A stretch of DNA of 64,000 nt from Methanobrevibacter sp. YE315 (GCF_001548675.1 NZ_CP010834.1:965501-1029500), one strand, 5' to 3'. Positions 43,730 to 53,448 are shown, numbered from the stretch's first letter. Notes: generated by a model from the letters alone, not told the origin. Numbers and translations: made by a program.

Positions 43730-45421
43730 ATGAGAAATATTGTTATTGTTGATCCTGCTTCAACAGGAATTAATTTTATTCAGGATGTAATCAATAGAAA
43801 CTATAATCCTATTGGTTTAGAATTAAACGTAATTGATGATGAAGAACATATGGAATATAAAAAAATGGTCAATGCGTGTATTGCTTCAATTGACGCTGAT
43901 TTTGAGATGATTCAAGAAAAAGACACTTATGAAGAAACTCTTGAGATGATTAGGGAATATGACCCTTTATTGGTTATTCCCGCCGCTGAAAGAGGCGTTA
44001 GAATAGCTACCAAATTGGCAAATGATTTAGGTCTTAAATGCAATCCCATTGAAAATCTTGATGCAATAACTTATAAGGATAAGATGCAGGAAAAAATTGC
44101 TGAAAGCGGTCTTAGACATATCAGGGGCCGTGTTGTCAAGTCTGTTGAAGAAGCTATTGAATATTATGATGAATCAGGCTTCAGCGAAGTTGTTGTAAAG
44201 CCGATATATAGTGCAGGCTCTGTGGGCGTTAGAATATGCTTAAATAAAGAGGAAATGATCAATTCCCTTAATTATCTATTTAATGAAATAAACATGTATG
44301 GAGATAAGATTACAGAAATGGTTGTTCAGGAACGCATCAACGGTGAGGAATATTTTGTCAATACCGTTTCTTGTGATGGCAATCATCGTGTAACTCTTAT
44401 GTGGAAGTATACTAAAGTAAAAACCGCTGAAGGAGGACATATCTACGATTCTATTGATACTGTTAATGAATTGGGTCTAGGTGAAGCGGAAATAGTTGAA
44501 TATGCTTATGATGTTGCTGATGCATTGGGTATTAAGTATGGTGCAGTTCATGGTGAGTATATGGTCGATGAAAAGGGCCCTGTTTTGATTGAGGTTAACT
44601 GCCGCCCGTCTGGAGGAAACATGGATGCTGAATATCTGGATAGGATTTCCGGTCAGCATGAAACCGACAGCATTCTTGATGCTTATCTAAACCCTGAAAA
44701 CTTTTTTTACGAACGTGATAGGGGATATAAGTTATATGCTCATGGGTCTTTGAAATTGTTCATTGTCCCAAAAGATATTCTTGCTGAGTCCTCTCCAATG
44801 AAATATATCAGCAATAGGCTGAAAAGCCATTACAAAACATCACAAGATATGATTGATGATAGAAAATTATTTGTCAAAACACAGGACTTTGAAACAACTG
44901 GAGGAACCGTTTATTTGGTCCATGAAGACGGCTATGTGCTCCAGCAAGACCTTAATTTCTTGCGAAGCATTGAAAGATACGCCTTTGATTTGGTTTTAAG
45001 TGAAGGTTCTGATAAAAAAATCACTATCGACGAAAATAAAGCGTTGGATGATGTTTATTCAACTTTGGATAGAGTCAAAGCTCTTGGTTCTACTCTTTTT
45101 GTTACTGAGCAAGTTTTGGATATCGAAAATGTACTGCAGGTTTCTCCTGATGACATTGATGATGTAAAGGGAGAGTTTAACTGTGTCGTCGTTAATCTGA
45201 ATAAAAGTCTCCTGGATTTAAAAGATGACCTGATTGCATACCTGTTCTTAAGGATAATTGACAAGGTCAAAGTGGGAGGATTAATCTTCATTCCTGAAAG
45301 TACTTATCAATGCATTCCTCGTGGAAGAATAGGTACTGAGGCTTTAATCAAGGTACTCGATTTGAAATTGGAATTGCCACTGCATAACTTGAAAAGAATG
45401 GTTATAGCTTCAAAAAGGTAA
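43730..45421 (+). CDS. ATP-grasp ligase paralogue 1 with extra C-terminal domain
   Basis: The 563-residue protein starts with a pre-ATP-grasp Rossmann-like domain (IVIVDPASTGINFIQDVI; DPLLVIPAAERGVR). The ATP-grasp domain spans about residues 110-325: K157 (VVVKP), loop SAGSVGVR (161-168), E201 (VVQERINGEEYFVNTV), and the metal site E288/N290 (IEVNCRPSGG). About 240 further residues follow. The final 100 (EFNCVVVNLNKSL, KVKVGGLIFIPESTYQ, MVIASKR) look like the second half of a methyltransferase-type Rossmann domain lacking the SAM glycine loop. The family resembles amino-acid/peptide ligases, not carbamoyl-phosphate synthase (half the size). Substrate unknown. Confidence 0.82.
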   Translation: MRNIVIVDPASTGINFIQDVINRNYNPIGLELNVIDDEEHMEYKKMVNACIASIDADFEMIQEKDTYEETLEMIREYDPLLVIPAAERGVRIATKLANDLGLKCNPIENLDAITYKDKMQEKIAESGLRHIRGRVVKSVEEAIEYYDESGFSEVVVKPIYSAGSVGVRICLNKEEMINSLNYLFNEINMYGDKITEMVVQERINGEEYFVNTVSCDGNHRVTLMWKYTKVKTAEGGHIYDSIDTVNELGLGEAEIVEYAYDVADALGIKYGAVHGEYMVDEKGPVLIEVNCRPSGGNMDAEYLDRISGQHETDSILDAYLNPENFFYERDRGYKLYAHGSLKLFIVPKDILAESSPMKYISNRLKSHYKTSQDMIDDRKLFVKTQDFETTGGTVYLVHEDGYVLQQDLNFLRSIERYAFDLVLSEGSDKKITIDENKALDDVYSTLDRVKALGSTLFVTEQVLDIENVLQVSPDDIDDVKGEFNCVVVNLNKSLLDLKDDLIAYLFLRIIDKVKVGGLIFIPESTYQCIPRGRIGTEALIKVLDLKLELPLHNLKRMVIASKR

Positions 45422-45487
45422 CATATTTTTCATAAATTTTATACTATAGAATTTATAAATTATATTGTATAATAAGAAGGGGTATAC

Positions 45488-47179
45488 ATGAGAAATATTG
45501 TTGTTGTGGAACCTGTATCAACAGGATTTAATTTTATTAGGGATATTGCAAATAGGAATTTTCGTCCTGTAATCTTGGATATGGACGTTTTGGATAATGA
45601 GGACAATGTAGGATATGACGCTATGTTTAAGGAGGCATATTCTAAAATTGATGTGGACTATGATTTGGTTCATGTAAAGGATACTTATGAAGAGACTCTT
45701 GAAATGATTCGTGAATATGACCCCTTACTTGTTCTTGCTGGTGCCGAATATGGTGTTATCTATGCTACCAGATTGGCAAATGATTTAGGCCTTAAATGCA
45801 ATCCTATTGAAAATCTCGATGCCATGACTTTCAAGGATAAGATGCAGGAAAAAATTGCTGAAAGCGGTCTTAGGCATATCAGGGGCCGTGTTGTCAAGTC
45901 TGTTGAAGAAGCTATTGAGTATTATGATGAATCCGGCTTTGATGAAGTTGTTGTAAAGCCTGTATATAGTGCAGGATCAGTTGGTGTGAGAATATGTCTG
46001 AACAAGGAGGAAATGATTAAATCCCTTACTGAACGGTTTAACGATGTAAACATGTACGGGGAGGAGGTCACAGAAATGGTTGTTCAGGAGCGCATTAATG
46101 GTGAGGAGTATTTTGTCAATACCGTTTCATGTGATGGCAATCATCGTGTAACTCTTATGTGGAAGTACAATAAGGTTAAAACAGCCGAAGGAGGACACAT
46201 TTATGATTCCATTAACACTGTTTATGAATTGGGTCTAGGTGAAGCGGAAATAGTTGAATATGCTTATGATGTTGCTGATGCATTGGGCATAAGGTATGGT
46301 CCGGTTCATGGTGAGTATATGGTTGATGAAAAAGGCCCTGTTTTGATTGAGGTTAACTGCCGTCCAGCTGGAGGAAACATGGATGCGGAGTATCTGGATA
46401 GGATTTCCGGTCAGCATGAAACCGACAGCATTCTTGATGCCTATTTGAACCCTGAAAACTTTTTTTACGAACGTGATAGGGGATATAAGTTATATGCTCA
46501 TGGATCTTTGAAATTGTTCATTGTCCCAAAAGATATTCTTGCTCAGTCTTCTCCAATGAAATATATCAGTAATAGGCTAAAAAGTCATTACAAAACCACT
46601 CAGGAAATTAATGGAGATACACAACTGTTTGTAAAAACACAGGACTTCGAAACAACTGGAGGAACAGTTTATTTGGTTCATGAAGACGGCTATGTGCTCC
46701 AGAAAGACCTCGACTTTTTGAGAAGCGTTGAAAAATATGCTTTTGATTTGGTTTTAAGTGAAGGTTCTGATAAAAAAATCATTGTCGATGATGATGAAGC
46801 ATTAGATGAGGTTAAATCAACTCTAGAGAGGGTTAGAGGCCTAGGGTCTACTCTTTTTGTAACTGATCAACGTTTTGATGTGGATAATGTACTGCAGGTT
46901 TCTCCTGATGACCTTGATGAGGTTAAGGGAGAGTTTAACTGTGTCGTCGTTAATCTGAATAAAAGTCTGGTTGATTTAAAAGATGACATGATTGCATACC
47001 TGTTCTTAAGGATAATTGACAGGGTCAAGGTGGGAGGAATAATTTTCATTCCCGAAAGTACTTATCAATTCATTCCTCATGGCCGTATTGGTGCTGAAGC
47101 TCTTATTAAGGTTTTCGATTTGAAATTGGAGTTGCCTTTACATAATCTGAAAAATATGGTCATCGCTTCAAAAAATTAA
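45488..47179 (+). CDS. ATP-grasp ligase paralogue 2 with extra C-terminal domain
   Basis: Same length (563) and architecture as the preceding gene and very similar to it, with long stretches identical even at base level (for example around 45840-45900 compared with 44090-44150). All ATP-grasp residues are retained (VVVKPVYSAGSVGVR, VQERINGEEYFVNTV, IEVNCRPAGG). Most differences lie in the first 60 residues and in the 430-490 region. That pattern suggests the N-terminal domain sets specificity, while the catalytic part is under constraint or homogenised. It has its own ribosome site (AAGAAGGGG) and an AT-rich promoter-like gap of 66 bases. Confidence 0.82.
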   Translation: MRNIVVVEPVSTGFNFIRDIANRNFRPVILDMDVLDNEDNVGYDAMFKEAYSKIDVDYDLVHVKDTYEETLEMIREYDPLLVLAGAEYGVIYATRLANDLGLKCNPIENLDAMTFKDKMQEKIAESGLRHIRGRVVKSVEEAIEYYDESGFDEVVVKPVYSAGSVGVRICLNKEEMIKSLTERFNDVNMYGEEVTEMVVQERINGEEYFVNTVSCDGNHRVTLMWKYNKVKTAEGGHIYDSINTVYELGLGEAEIVEYAYDVADALGIRYGPVHGEYMVDEKGPVLIEVNCRPAGGNMDAEYLDRISGQHETDSILDAYLNPENFFYERDRGYKLYAHGSLKLFIVPKDILAQSSPMKYISNRLKSHYKTTQEINGDTQLFVKTQDFETTGGTVYLVHEDGYVLQKDLDFLRSVEKYAFDLVLSEGSDKKIIVDDDEALDEVKSTLERVRGLGSTLFVTDQRFDVDNVLQVSPDDLDEVKGEFNCVVVNLNKSLVDLKDDMIAYLFLRIIDRVKVGGIIFIPESTYQFIPHGRIGAEALIKVFDLKLELPLHNLKNMVIASKN

Positions 47180-47221
47180 TCTGCATGGAATAAGGTCATA
47201 AAAAAATAGAAATGATTGTAG

Positions 47222-48931
47222 CTATCTTTTTGATGCTACAATTGTGTTTTTAATTTTGTATGGTGGCAGTTCGATTTTAAGGTCAAGCAGTTTTATCAAT
47301 GCTTCTATACCTTTTCTACCACTTTTGAAGTGTTGGTAGGTTGATTTTGGAATTATGATTGTTCCGCTTGTTTTTACTTTTTCAATGCTGCTTAATAAGA
47401 TTTTTATGAGGGTTTCTGTGTTGTTTTCAACCATGCTTTCATTTAGATTAAGGATTACATAATCGAATTCGCTTCCAATATCGTTTAAGCTGTCCGGAGA
47501 GACCTGAAGTATGTCAATATCTTCGAAATATTCATCTGTTATGAAAAGTCCGGTTCCGTAGATGTCGCTTTTTTCAATTAATTGCCTGAATTTATCAATG
47601 TCAATTGGTTCATTAACTTCTCCTTTGTTGGATTCATCGCTTAAAACTAATGAAAATGCGTGTTTTTCAATGTTTCTTAAATAGTTGATGTTGTCTTGGA
47701 TTACACTATAATCTTCATGAGCCAAATAAACAATGCCGCAGGAACTGTCTAAATCAATTGTTTTGAAGTATGTTTTTTTATCTGTTTCATCGAGATTGTC
47801 CATTGCAGTTTCAACATGGCTTTTTAATTTAACGCTGATGTTTTTCATCGGTGTGGATGTGGCCACCATATCCTTCGGCACGATGAATAATTTCAAAGCT
47901 CCGTAATTGTATAACTCATATTTCTTTTTAAGTTTTTCATGGAAGCGTTTCGGATTTAGATATGCATCCAATATGCTGTCTGTTTCGTGCTGTCCTGAAA
48001 TCTTGTCCAGGAATTTTGCAGACATGTGCGCTCCGCATGGACGACAGTTTACTTCAATGAGGACAGGTCCCTTCTCATCAATCATGTATTCGCCGTGTAC
48101 AGGCCCATATTCGATTCCAAGAGCATCTGCTACATCATAGGCGTATTCTATCATTTCAGCTTCGCCAATATTTAATTCATTTACGCTTTCAGCGGTATCG
48201 TATATTATAGCCCCGTCTGCTGTCTGTATTTTATGGTATTTCCATACTAATGTTACCCTGTGTTCTCCAGCACAGGAAACTGTATTTACAATGTATTCGT
48301 CTCCGTTGATGCGTTCCTGAACCAGAATCTCTGATAAAAGATCTCCATAGACATTGTATTCTTTAAATAATTCTTTTAGTGTGGTTATCATTTCCTCTTT
48401 GTTGGTACACATTCGGACACTTGCTGAACATGAGCTGTATATTGGTTTTAGGACGACTTGCTTTAGGTTTTCGTTATCGTAAAATTCTATTGCCTCTTCA
48501 ATTGACTTAACGACCTTTCCTTTGATTGAGCGAAGGCCATATTCAGCAATTCTTTTTTGCATTTCGTCTTTATAGGTCATTGCATCGAGATTCTTTAAAT
48601 CATTGCATATCAAGTTCAAGTCATTCGCCAATCTGCTTGCAAGCCTTACTCCCTTTTCGTTTCCTGGAAGAACCAAAATAGGATTGAATTTCCTGACAAG
48701 TTCAAGGGTCTCTTCATAGGTGTCCTGTTCATCAATAGAATCAAAATCATACTTAATACTTTTAAGGTCATCTTCTGATGTTTCCTTACGTGCATCTCCC
48801 CTTTCGCTATCTGCGTATTTCGGAGTGAGCACAACAGGGCGGTAGCCTCTATTGACAATATCCTCAATAAAATTAATTCCTGTAGACCTGCATTCTACAA
48901 TAACAATACTTTCCCTTTTTCTGTTTAACAT
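47222..48931 (-). CDS. ATP-grasp ligase paralogue 3, glycine loop altered
   Basis: The 569-residue relative of the two plus-strand copies faces them tail to tail, with a 42-base gap. The domains are the same: VIVECRSTGINFIEDIVNRG, LVLPGNEKGVRLASRLANDL, ATP-grasp, and the C-terminal FDYVILNLNESMVEN / KTSGTIIIPKSTYQ / NTIVASKR. Unlike the other copies the ATP loop reads KPIYSSCSASVR (Cys for Gly) and the metal motif VNCRPCGAH (Ala for Gly), so its activity may be reduced or changed. It is downstream of, and in line with, paralogue 4, separated by 163 bases. Confidence 0.82.
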   Translation of the reverse strand: MLNRKRESIVIVECRSTGINFIEDIVNRGYRPVVLTPKYADSERGDARKETSEDDLKSIKYDFDSIDEQDTYEETLELVRKFNPILVLPGNEKGVRLASRLANDLNLICNDLKNLDAMTYKDEMQKRIAEYGLRSIKGKVVKSIEEAIEFYDNENLKQVVLKPIYSSCSASVRMCTNKEEMITTLKELFKEYNVYGDLLSEILVQERINGDEYIVNTVSCAGEHRVTLVWKYHKIQTADGAIIYDTAESVNELNIGEAEMIEYAYDVADALGIEYGPVHGEYMIDEKGPVLIEVNCRPCGAHMSAKFLDKISGQHETDSILDAYLNPKRFHEKLKKKYELYNYGALKLFIVPKDMVATSTPMKNISVKLKSHVETAMDNLDETDKKTYFKTIDLDSSCGIVYLAHEDYSVIQDNINYLRNIEKHAFSLVLSDESNKGEVNEPIDIDKFRQLIEKSDIYGTGLFITDEYFEDIDILQVSPDSLNDIGSEFDYVILNLNESMVENNTETLIKILLSSIEKVKTSGTIIIPKSTYQHFKSGRKGIEALIKLLDLKIELPPYKIKNTIVASKR

Positions 48932-49094
48932 GATTCCTATATCTATAATATATTTAATTTAAATCTAATTATTACATTAAATATTGAGAGTATTATCTTT
49001 AATTTATTGATATGTTTACTATCTCATTGATTTATTGCAAAGATTATCTATTAGTGCAGTTAAAGGATGGTGTTAAAAAAATAGGGTATTGCAG

Positions 49095-50807
49095 CTATCT
49101 TTTTGATGCTACAATTGTGTTTTTGATTTTGTATGGTGGCAGTTCGATTTTAAGGTCAAGCAGTTTTATCAATGCTTCTACGCCTTTTCTTCCACTGTTG
49201 AAGTGTTGGTAGGTTGATTTTGGAATTATGATTGTTCCGCTTGTTTTTACTTTTTCAATGCTGCTTAATAAGATTTTTATGAGGGTTTCTGTGTCGTTTT
49301 TAACCATGCTTTCATTTAGATTAAGGATTACATAATCGAATTCGCTTCCAATATCGTTTAGGCTGTCCGGAGAGACCTGAAGTATGTCAATATCTTCGAA
49401 ATATTCATCTGTTATGAAAAGTCCAGTTCCGTAAATGTCGCTTTTTTCAATTAATTGCCTGAATTTATCAATGTCAATTGGTTCCTTAACATCTCCCTTG
49501 TCGGATTCATCGCTTAAAACTAATGAAAATGCGTGCTTTTCAATGTTTCTTAAATAGTTGATGTTGTCTTGGATAACGCTATAATCGTCATGAACCAAAT
49601 AAACAATGCCGCAGGCGCTGCTCACGTCATCTGTCTTGAAGTATGTTTTTTTATCTGTTTCATCAAGGTTGTCCATTGCAGTTTCAACATGGCTCTTTAA
49701 TTCAATGCTGATGTTTTTCATCGGTGTGGATGTGGCCACCATATCCTTCGGCACGATGAAGAATTTCAAGGCTCCGTAATTGTATAACTCGTATTTCCTT
49801 TTAAGCTCTTCTTGGAATCTGGCTGGTTTAAGATATGCGTCCAGTATGCTGTCTGTTTCGTGCTGTCCTGAAATCTTGTCCAGGAATTTTGTAGACATGT
49901 GTCCTCCGCATGGGCGGCAGTTCACTTCAATGAGGACAGGTCCATTTTCATCAATCATGTATTCACCGTGCACAGGTCCGTATTCGATTCCAAGGGCATC
50001 TGCTACATCATAGGCATATTCTATCATTTCAGCTTCGCCAAGATTTAATTCATTTACGCTTTCACAGGTATCATATACCATGGCTCCGTCTGCTGTCTGT
50101 ATTTTATGGTATTTCCATACTAATGTTACGCGGTGTTCTCCGGCACAGGATACTGTATTTACAATGTATTCATCCCCGACGATACGTTCCTGAACCAGAA
50201 TCTCTGATAGGGCTTCTCCAAATGAATTGAATTTGTGAAATGTGTCTTTTAATGTGTTTATCATTTCTTCTTTGTTGGCACACATTCTCACGCTAGTTGA
50301 ACCGGAGCTGTATTTTGGCTTCAATACGACTTGCTTTAGGTTTTCATTATCGTAAAATTCTATTGCCTCTTCAATTGACTTAACAACTTTTCCTCTGATT
50401 GAGCGAAGGCCATATTCAGCAATTCTTTTTTGCATTTCATCTTTATAGGTCATTGCATCAAGATTTTTTATATCATTGCATATCAAGTTCAAGTCATTCG
50501 CTAATCTGCTTGCAAGTCTTACTCCCTTTTCGTTTCCTGGAAGAACCAAAAGAGGATTATATTTCCTGACAAGTTCAAGGGTCTCTTCATAGGTATCCTT
50601 CTCGTCAATAAAATCAAATTTATAATTAACATGTTTAAGGTCATTTTTCGATGCTTCATCACGTGCATCGCCCCTTTCACTATCTCCATATTTTGGATTG
50701 AGTATAACTGGATAGTAGCCTCTATTGACGATATCTTCAATAAAGTTGATTCCAGTAGACCTGCATTCCACAATAATGATGTTTTTCTTATCAGCGCTGC
50801 CCAACAT
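49095..50807 (-). CDS. ATP-grasp ligase paralogue 4 with extra C-terminal domain
   Basis: The 570-residue close sister of paralogue 3 has intact motifs: KPKYSSGSTSVR, LVQERIVGDEYIVNTV and IEVNCRPCGGH. The C-terminal 150 residues are almost identical to those of paralogue 3, with the base sequence differing at only scattered sites, while the first 60 residues differ more. This resembles recent duplication or gene conversion. The promoter lies in the roughly 100-base divergent gap before the MGMT-family gene. A role in ligating an amino acid or small acid to an amine is inferred from the fold alone. Confidence 0.82.
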   Translation of the reverse strand: MLGSADKKNIIIVECRSTGINFIEDIVNRGYYPVILNPKYGDSERGDARDEASKNDLKHVNYKFDFIDEKDTYEETLELVRKYNPLLVLPGNEKGVRLASRLANDLNLICNDIKNLDAMTYKDEMQKRIAEYGLRSIRGKVVKSIEEAIEFYDNENLKQVVLKPKYSSGSTSVRMCANKEEMINTLKDTFHKFNSFGEALSEILVQERIVGDEYIVNTVSCAGEHRVTLVWKYHKIQTADGAMVYDTCESVNELNLGEAEMIEYAYDVADALGIEYGPVHGEYMIDENGPVLIEVNCRPCGGHMSTKFLDKISGQHETDSILDAYLKPARFQEELKRKYELYNYGALKFFIVPKDMVATSTPMKNISIELKSHVETAMDNLDETDKKTYFKTDDVSSACGIVYLVHDDYSVIQDNINYLRNIEKHAFSLVLSDESDKGDVKEPIDIDKFRQLIEKSDIYGTGLFITDEYFEDIDILQVSPDSLNDIGSEFDYVILNLNESMVKNDTETLIKILLSSIEKVKTSGTIIIPKSTYQHFNSGRKGVEALIKLLDLKIELPPYKIKNTIVASKR

Positions 50808-50908
50808 GATATAATATCTGTAAAATATTTAATTTAAAGTTAATCAGTAAAAATGTTTATATATTTGACTTTTTAGATTATAGGGTACTGTAAAATATAG
50901 GTGATGAT

Positions 50909-51388
50909 ATGGCCCGCAAAAGCTTTAATGAAAAATTGCAAGACTCTAAAGACATGCCGAAAATAGTCGTGATTGATGATGAAAAGTCAATTGAAAGATA
51001 TGGCGGAAAAAACATGCTTATTGCGCCACCGATAGAATATAGTCAATTGATGTCTAAAATTCCTGAAGGCAAAGTGATTACAGCTGTTCAGATTAGGGAA
51101 TTTCTAGCCGACAAATATAAATCTGATTTTACATGCCCAATGACTGCAGGAATTTTCATAAGCCTTTCAGCTCAGGCAAGTGATGAGAGAGATACGGGTA
51201 AGATTCCATTCTGGAGAACTTTAAAGACCGATGGGGAACTAAATCCAAAATATCCCGGTGGAATCGAATTTCAAAAAGAAAAACTTATTGGGGAAGGCCA
51301 TGAAATCATTACAAAAGGCAGAAAAAATATTCGCTATTTTGTAAAGGATTTTGAAAATGATTTATATGATTTAAAACAAATTAGATAG
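50909..51388 (+). CDS. MGMT-family (alkyltransferase-like) protein
   Basis: The 159-residue protein has the alkyltransferase fold core in a form found in small 'MGMT family' proteins: IPEGKVITAVQIREFLADKY, DFTCPMTAGIFI, PFWRTLKTDGELNPKYPGG and EGHEIITKG. The usual PCHR active site is replaced by a TCPMTAG segment, so it is not a classical O6-methylguanine methyltransferase. The ogt gene at 11588 is the canonical one. It may bind altered bases like alkyltransferase-like proteins. A GGTGAT ribosome site precedes it. It lies 2 bases before the ClC gene and is probably co-transcribed. Confidence 0.72.
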   Translation: MARKSFNEKLQDSKDMPKIVVIDDEKSIERYGGKNMLIAPPIEYSQLMSKIPEGKVITAVQIREFLADKYKSDFTCPMTAGIFISLSAQASDERDTGKIPFWRTLKTDGELNPKYPGGIEFQKEKLIGEGHEIITKGRKNIRYFVKDFENDLYDLKQIR

Positions 51389-51390
51389 TA

Positions 51391-52947
51391 ATGAGATATC
51401 TTGAAAAAACTTTAAAATCTGTGGCTGAAAATCCAAAATATATTTTCCGTTTAACCGTTCAAGGAGTAATGGTCGGTATATTTGCAGGATTGATGGTATG
51501 TTTGTACCGTTTTTTACTTTATGGCTCAGAACATGTTTTAAGAGATTATCTTGCTGTAATTAATGGAAATTTAATTTATACTATTCTATTTTTTATTGCC
51601 CTTGCCATTATGGGGCTTTTGGTTGACTGGCTGACAAAATGGGAAGTCGATTCGGCCGGAAGCGGAATACCTCAAGTTTATGCAGAGATAAAGGGCCACA
51701 TGGAAGCGAATTGGGCAAAAGTGCTTTTTTCAAAAATCGTATCTGGAGTTTTGACAGCTCTAGGCGGTTTATCACTGGGTCCTGAAGGTCCATCCGTTCA
51801 GATTGGTGGTATGGCCGGAAAGGGTGTTGCTAAGCTTTTCAAAGGATCCAAAACGGATGAGCTAAGATTGATTTTGGTCGGTTCTGCAGTAGGTATTACA
51901 GCTGCATTCAACGCTCCTCTTGCAGGTGTATTGTTTGTCCTTGAGGAGATTAATCATGGATTTGACAAAACCCTTGTGTTTATTGCACTTGTATCTGCCA
52001 TCGTATCGGATTTCATATCAAAAATAATCTTTGGTCAATCCACTGCATTAACCTTTCCTATTCATAACATTCCTTTAGACGGCTATTGGCTGCTGATTGT
52101 TTTAGGTGTATTGATCGGTCTTTTAGGCTACATTTACAATATAGGAATGGTTAAATCAAGTGATTTCGTGAATAATCTTAAAATTCCGTCATGGCTTAAG
52201 TTCGTATTGGTATTTTTGGTTTCAGGTGTAGTAGCTCTCACCATTCCTGAAATAAGCGACGGCGGGCACTTCATGATGGACATGCTGGACATTGCAATGC
52301 CTTCACTTGGCGTTATCGTTTTCCTTTTGGTTTTAAAATACCTGTTTTCAATGTTTTCATTCTCATCAGGAGCTCCAGGAGGCATATTCTTGCCGATACT
52401 TGTATTGGGAGCATATATCGGAGCTGCATTCGGATCTGCAGTTGTGCCGATATTCGGTTTTGAGCATGATTTGATTTACAAGTTCGTTGTTATTTCAATG
52501 GCGGGATTTTTTGCCGCCACTGTAAGATCCCCTATTACAGGGGTTGTTCTGATAGCCGAGATGTGCGGCTCAACTGAGTCCTTGATAGCTATGATTATCG
52601 TATCATTGATAGCTTATGTGGTTCCGACCCTTCTTGGAAACGAACCTATTTATGAATCATTATATGACAGATTGCTTATGAATAAAAACAGGGAATTCGT
52701 TAAAAAACCATCCAAACATGTCTTATCAGAGTATTTGGTGCCTTTGGATTGCAATTACATTAATTTTAAAATTAAGGATATTCCATTTCCAAAAAATGCC
52801 ATTGTAGTGTCTGTTATAAGGAATGGCAAGTATGTTATTCCTAGCGAGGATTTCCATATCAAATACGGAGACCAGATTCATATTCTGAGTGATGTCAATG
52901 ACTATCCGTTTGTTCGCGAAGAGATTGAGGAGTTGTTTGGTGGTTGA
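51391..52947 (+). CDS. ClC-type chloride/proton antiporter with TrkA-C domain
   Basis: The 518-residue protein has the ClC signature sequences in order: GSGIPQV, GPEGPSVQIG (containing the gating Glu), FNAPLAGVLFVLEEI (with the internal Glu of proton-coupled members), and SSGAPGGIFLPILVLGA. Both glutamates point to an H+/Cl- exchanger, not a channel. The last 80 residues (YINFKIKDIPFPKNAIVVSV, EDFHIKYGDQIHIL) form a TrkA-C/RCK-C-type ligand-binding domain in place of the CBS pair. Its stop is directly followed by the start of a nitroreductase gene. Confidence 0.93.
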   Translation: MRYLEKTLKSVAENPKYIFRLTVQGVMVGIFAGLMVCLYRFLLYGSEHVLRDYLAVINGNLIYTILFFIALAIMGLLVDWLTKWEVDSAGSGIPQVYAEIKGHMEANWAKVLFSKIVSGVLTALGGLSLGPEGPSVQIGGMAGKGVAKLFKGSKTDELRLILVGSAVGITAAFNAPLAGVLFVLEEINHGFDKTLVFIALVSAIVSDFISKIIFGQSTALTFPIHNIPLDGYWLLIVLGVLIGLLGYIYNIGMVKSSDFVNNLKIPSWLKFVLVFLVSGVVALTIPEISDGGHFMMDMLDIAMPSLGVIVFLLVLKYLFSMFSFSSGAPGGIFLPILVLGAYIGAAFGSAVVPIFGFEHDLIYKFVVISMAGFFAATVRSPITGVVLIAEMCGSTESLIAMIIVSLIAYVVPTLLGNEPIYESLYDRLLMNKNREFVKKPSKHVLSEYLVPLDCNYINFKIKDIPFPKNAIVVSVIRNGKYVIPSEDFHIKYGDQIHILSDVNDYPFVREEIEELFGG

Positions 52948-53448
52948 ATGAGTCTAATTTTTAAAAGGAAAAGCGTTCGCAAGTTCAAAGATGAGAAAGT
53001 CCCGGATGAATTGATTGAAAATCTGTTGAAGGCAGGCATGCAGGCCCCTTCTTCATGCAATTCACAACCCTGGGAGTTTATTGTTGTTTCCAAAAAGGAG
53101 GATAAGGAAGCCATTTCTAAAATGCACAGATTTGCAAAACCTGCAGCAGGTGCTTCACATTTGATTGTTACGTTGGGAAATCTTAATCAGGCAAAAGTTA
53201 TAAGGATGATTGAACAGGATCTTGGAGCCTGTAATGAGAATATTCTGCTTCAGGCAACTCATGAGGGATTGGGTGCCGTTTGGTTGGGTTTTCATCCGAT
53301 TGAAGATAGGACACTTAAATTGAAGGAATATCTGCAAATTCCGGATTACTGCATTCCATTTTCTGTCATATGTGTGGGATGGCCCGAAAGGCAGGGTGAA
53401 GTTAATTTAAGGTATGACAAATCAAAAGTACATTTTGACAGATTTTAA
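52948..53448 (+). CDS. Nitroreductase-family flavoprotein
   Basis: The 166 residues start with FKRKSVRKFKDEKVPDELIE, then MQAPSSCNSQPWEFIVVS (flavin site), EGLGAVWLGFHP and VICVGWPERQ, all in the normal order. It is a paralogue of the nitroreductase at 19669 but not a recent copy. The start codon follows the ClC stop without a gap, so translation is coupled and the three genes from 50909 appear to be one operon. The physiological substrate is unknown. Confidence 0.9.
   Translation: MSLIFKRKSVRKFKDEKVPDELIENLLKAGMQAPSSCNSQPWEFIVVSKKEDKEAISKMHRFAKPAAGASHLIVTLGNLNQAKVIRMIEQDLGACNENILLQATHEGLGAVWLGFHPIEDRTLKLKEYLQIPDYCIPFSVICVGWPERQGEVNLRYDKSKVHFDRF

Noticed and set aside
43730-47179. The plus-strand pair as carB/carA carbamoyl-phosphate synthase
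   Set aside because: Each protein has a single ATP-grasp unit and about half the CarB length, and no glutaminase partner is present.
43405-50807. ATP-grasp cluster as part of a prophage or insertion element
   Set aside because: No integrase, transposase, terminal repeat or phage structural gene is visible, and base composition is like the neighbours.
50909-51388. A second O6-methylguanine methyltransferase
   Set aside because: The PCHR acceptor motif is missing, so only family-level membership is supported.
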